From Planctomycetaceae bacterium (GTDB lineage Bacteria; Planctomycetota; Planctomycetia; Pirellulales; Pirellulaceae), in contig SLMF01000631.1 in NCBI GenBank assembly GCA_007133715.1, positions 1 to 6,250 of the forward strand: a stretch of 6,250 bases of DNA. Direction: 5' to 3'. Of this stretch, positions 5,436 through 6,250 are shown piece after piece. The first letter of the stretch is position 1; the number at the start of each line of letters is the position of its first letter. The position numbers and the translations under genes were made by a program. The notes under the pieces were generated by a model that was not told where the DNA came from, made no database searches, and saw nothing but the letters and a program-made list of their open reading frames with translations.

Positions 5436-6219
5436 TTACACCTCGGGCAATTGCCAAGGGTCGCGGCGCGGCCGATCCCGCAGCTCGGCATTGGCCTGTT
5501 CGTCGTCCACAAACCGCCAGTTCTCCGGGTCCCATTGGAAACGGCGGCCGTACCAGTAGGCCAAGTTGCCCAGATGGATCACGGTCACCGTCCGCGCACC
5601 CGCCTCGACCGGCGCCACGCAGGGCTCCCGGCTCTTGATGCAATCCAGCCAGTTGCGATGATGGCCGGGCGAGCGGAACAAGTGGACATCGTCCTCACCC
5701 AACGGCTCTTCCACAATGCTGGCCGGATCGCTGGTCAGGACCCCGCGGCCGATGTGCAGCTGGCCCTCGGTGCCATAGAACACGCACCCTTGCGGGCCCC
5801 CATGTTCGATTTCCACCCCGGTCGCATAGCGGTAGCGGACCCCGCGGCCCGACTCGGGATTCTCCGGCGGAATGATTTCGACCGGACCGGTATGGTCCAG
5901 GTCCAGAGCCCAATGGGCGATGTCGTAATGGTGGGCTCCCATGTCGGTGTGCCCGCCCCCCGAGTACTCGCGATAGGCGCGCCAGGACGGAAAGTGATTA
6001 TGCACCCCACGCGGGCTGAGCACGGAACTGTCGATCGTCCGCTGGGCTTCCCGAATGGTCAAGGTCAGCGGTTTTTCGCAATACACATCCTTGCCCGCTT
6101 GGCATGCCTCGATAATCGGAATGGCATGCCAGTGGTCGGGCGTGGAAATGCAGGACCAAAGGAGCGGCTGCTACCGCTGCCGCTTGTAACAGGCGTCGTC
6201 GAGAAATCCGTCGAGTCAT
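5436..6219 (-). pseudogene. Broken Tat-signalled Gfo/Idh/MocA oxidoreductase (frameshift plus two internal losses)
   Basis: The ATG at 6219, with AAGGA 7 nt upstream, begins a textbook Tat signal: MTRRISRRRLLQAAAVAAAPLV. Near 6150-6160 the reading frame shifts, and in the new frame the protein resumes as CISTPDHWHAIPIIEACQ and then G-K-D-V-Y-C-E-K-P, the middle of the family's nucleotide-binding domain. The G-x-G-x-x-G Rossmann start and the following 80 or so residues are absent. Around 6024-6032 a second jump joins EAQRTIDS to SVLSPRGVHNHF; full-length relatives have roughly 75-80 more residues there. From that point to the TAA at 5436 the C-terminal domain looks normal, with GGGHTDMGAHHYD supplying the catalytic Asp and His, then YGTEGQLHI and HLGNLAYWYGRRF. 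About 260 codons remain where 420-450 are usual. Gene callers may report only 5436-6086 from an internal GTG. Without the cofactor site it cannot be a working dehydrogenase. Real gene decay and assembly error are both possible. Confidence 0.82.
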
Positions 6220-6226
6220 CTGCAAA

Positions 6227-6231
6227 TCCTT
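6227..6231 (-). promoter_or_regulatory. Ribosome binding site of the broken oxidoreductase gene
   Basis: AAGGA on the minus strand lies 7 nt before the ATG at 6219. Its good position shows the 5' end of the gene is intact, and that the damage lies inside the coding sequence. A T-rich stretch precedes it up to the window edge. Confidence 0.6.
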
Positions 6232-6250
6232 AAAAACGGAAAAAGCTTGC

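Noticed and set aside
5436..6086. A separate 216-residue protein starting at GTG 6086
   Set aside because: The GTG is the valine of V-Y-C-E-K-P inside a conserved motif, and family sequence continues upstream of it to about 6152.
6101..6130. Two copies of the palindrome GGCATGCC, 22 bp apart, near the deletion junction
   Set aside because: Both fall in codons for conserved family residues (W-H-A-I and E-A-C-Q), so they are explained by coding and do not sit at the breakpoint.

Overview
This 6.25 kb window comes from a GC-rich bacterial chromosome and most resembles Planctomycetota. That is an inference from the gene content: two Gfo/Idh/MocA-family proteins carrying twin-arginine signal peptides, a secreted GH5 glycoside hydrolase with an embedded beta-sandwich-like domain, and an isolated N-acetylglutamate synthase. 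Nothing in the window looks like phage, CRISPR, tRNA or rRNA, and no transposase gene is present.

Layout. (1) 1-1292, plus strand: the 3' part of an ArgA-type N-acetylglutamate synthase whose start lies before the window. (2) 1385-2146, minus strand: surE, facing the synthase tail to tail across 92 bp. (3) 2188-3726, minus strand: a secreted GH5 hydrolase 41 bp upstream of surE, probably co-transcribed with it. (4) 3727-4082: a 356 bp divergent intergenic region. It holds a compact nested-palindrome element with 23-bp imperfect terminal inverted repeats (3784-3886), a further inverted repeat (3934-3964), an extended -10 promoter (3991-3999) and a clear ribosome binding site (4071-4075). (5) 4083-5378, plus strand: an intact Tat-exported Gfo/Idh/MocA oxidoreductase with unusual active-site residues. 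(6) 5379-5435: a 57 bp convergent gap with a hairpin that may end both transcripts. (7) 5436-6219, minus strand: a second Tat-signalled Gfo/Idh/MocA gene that is broken. Its signal peptide survives but the Rossmann half is missing and the frame has shifted, and a second segment is missing further on without loss of frame.

How the genes relate. The GH5 enzyme and the Gfo/Idh/MocA proteins fit a carbohydrate-processing lifestyle: an exported hydrolase plus exported sugar-type oxidoreductases. No transporter or regulator links them here. SurE (nucleotide phosphatase) and the synthase (first step of arginine synthesis) are housekeeping genes with no visible functional tie to these neighbours.

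The points most worth a second look are the doubly deleted oxidoreductase, the nested-palindrome element between the divergent genes, and the altered catalytic motifs in the intact oxidoreductase. I did not see convincing evidence of a wholly new multi-gene system.
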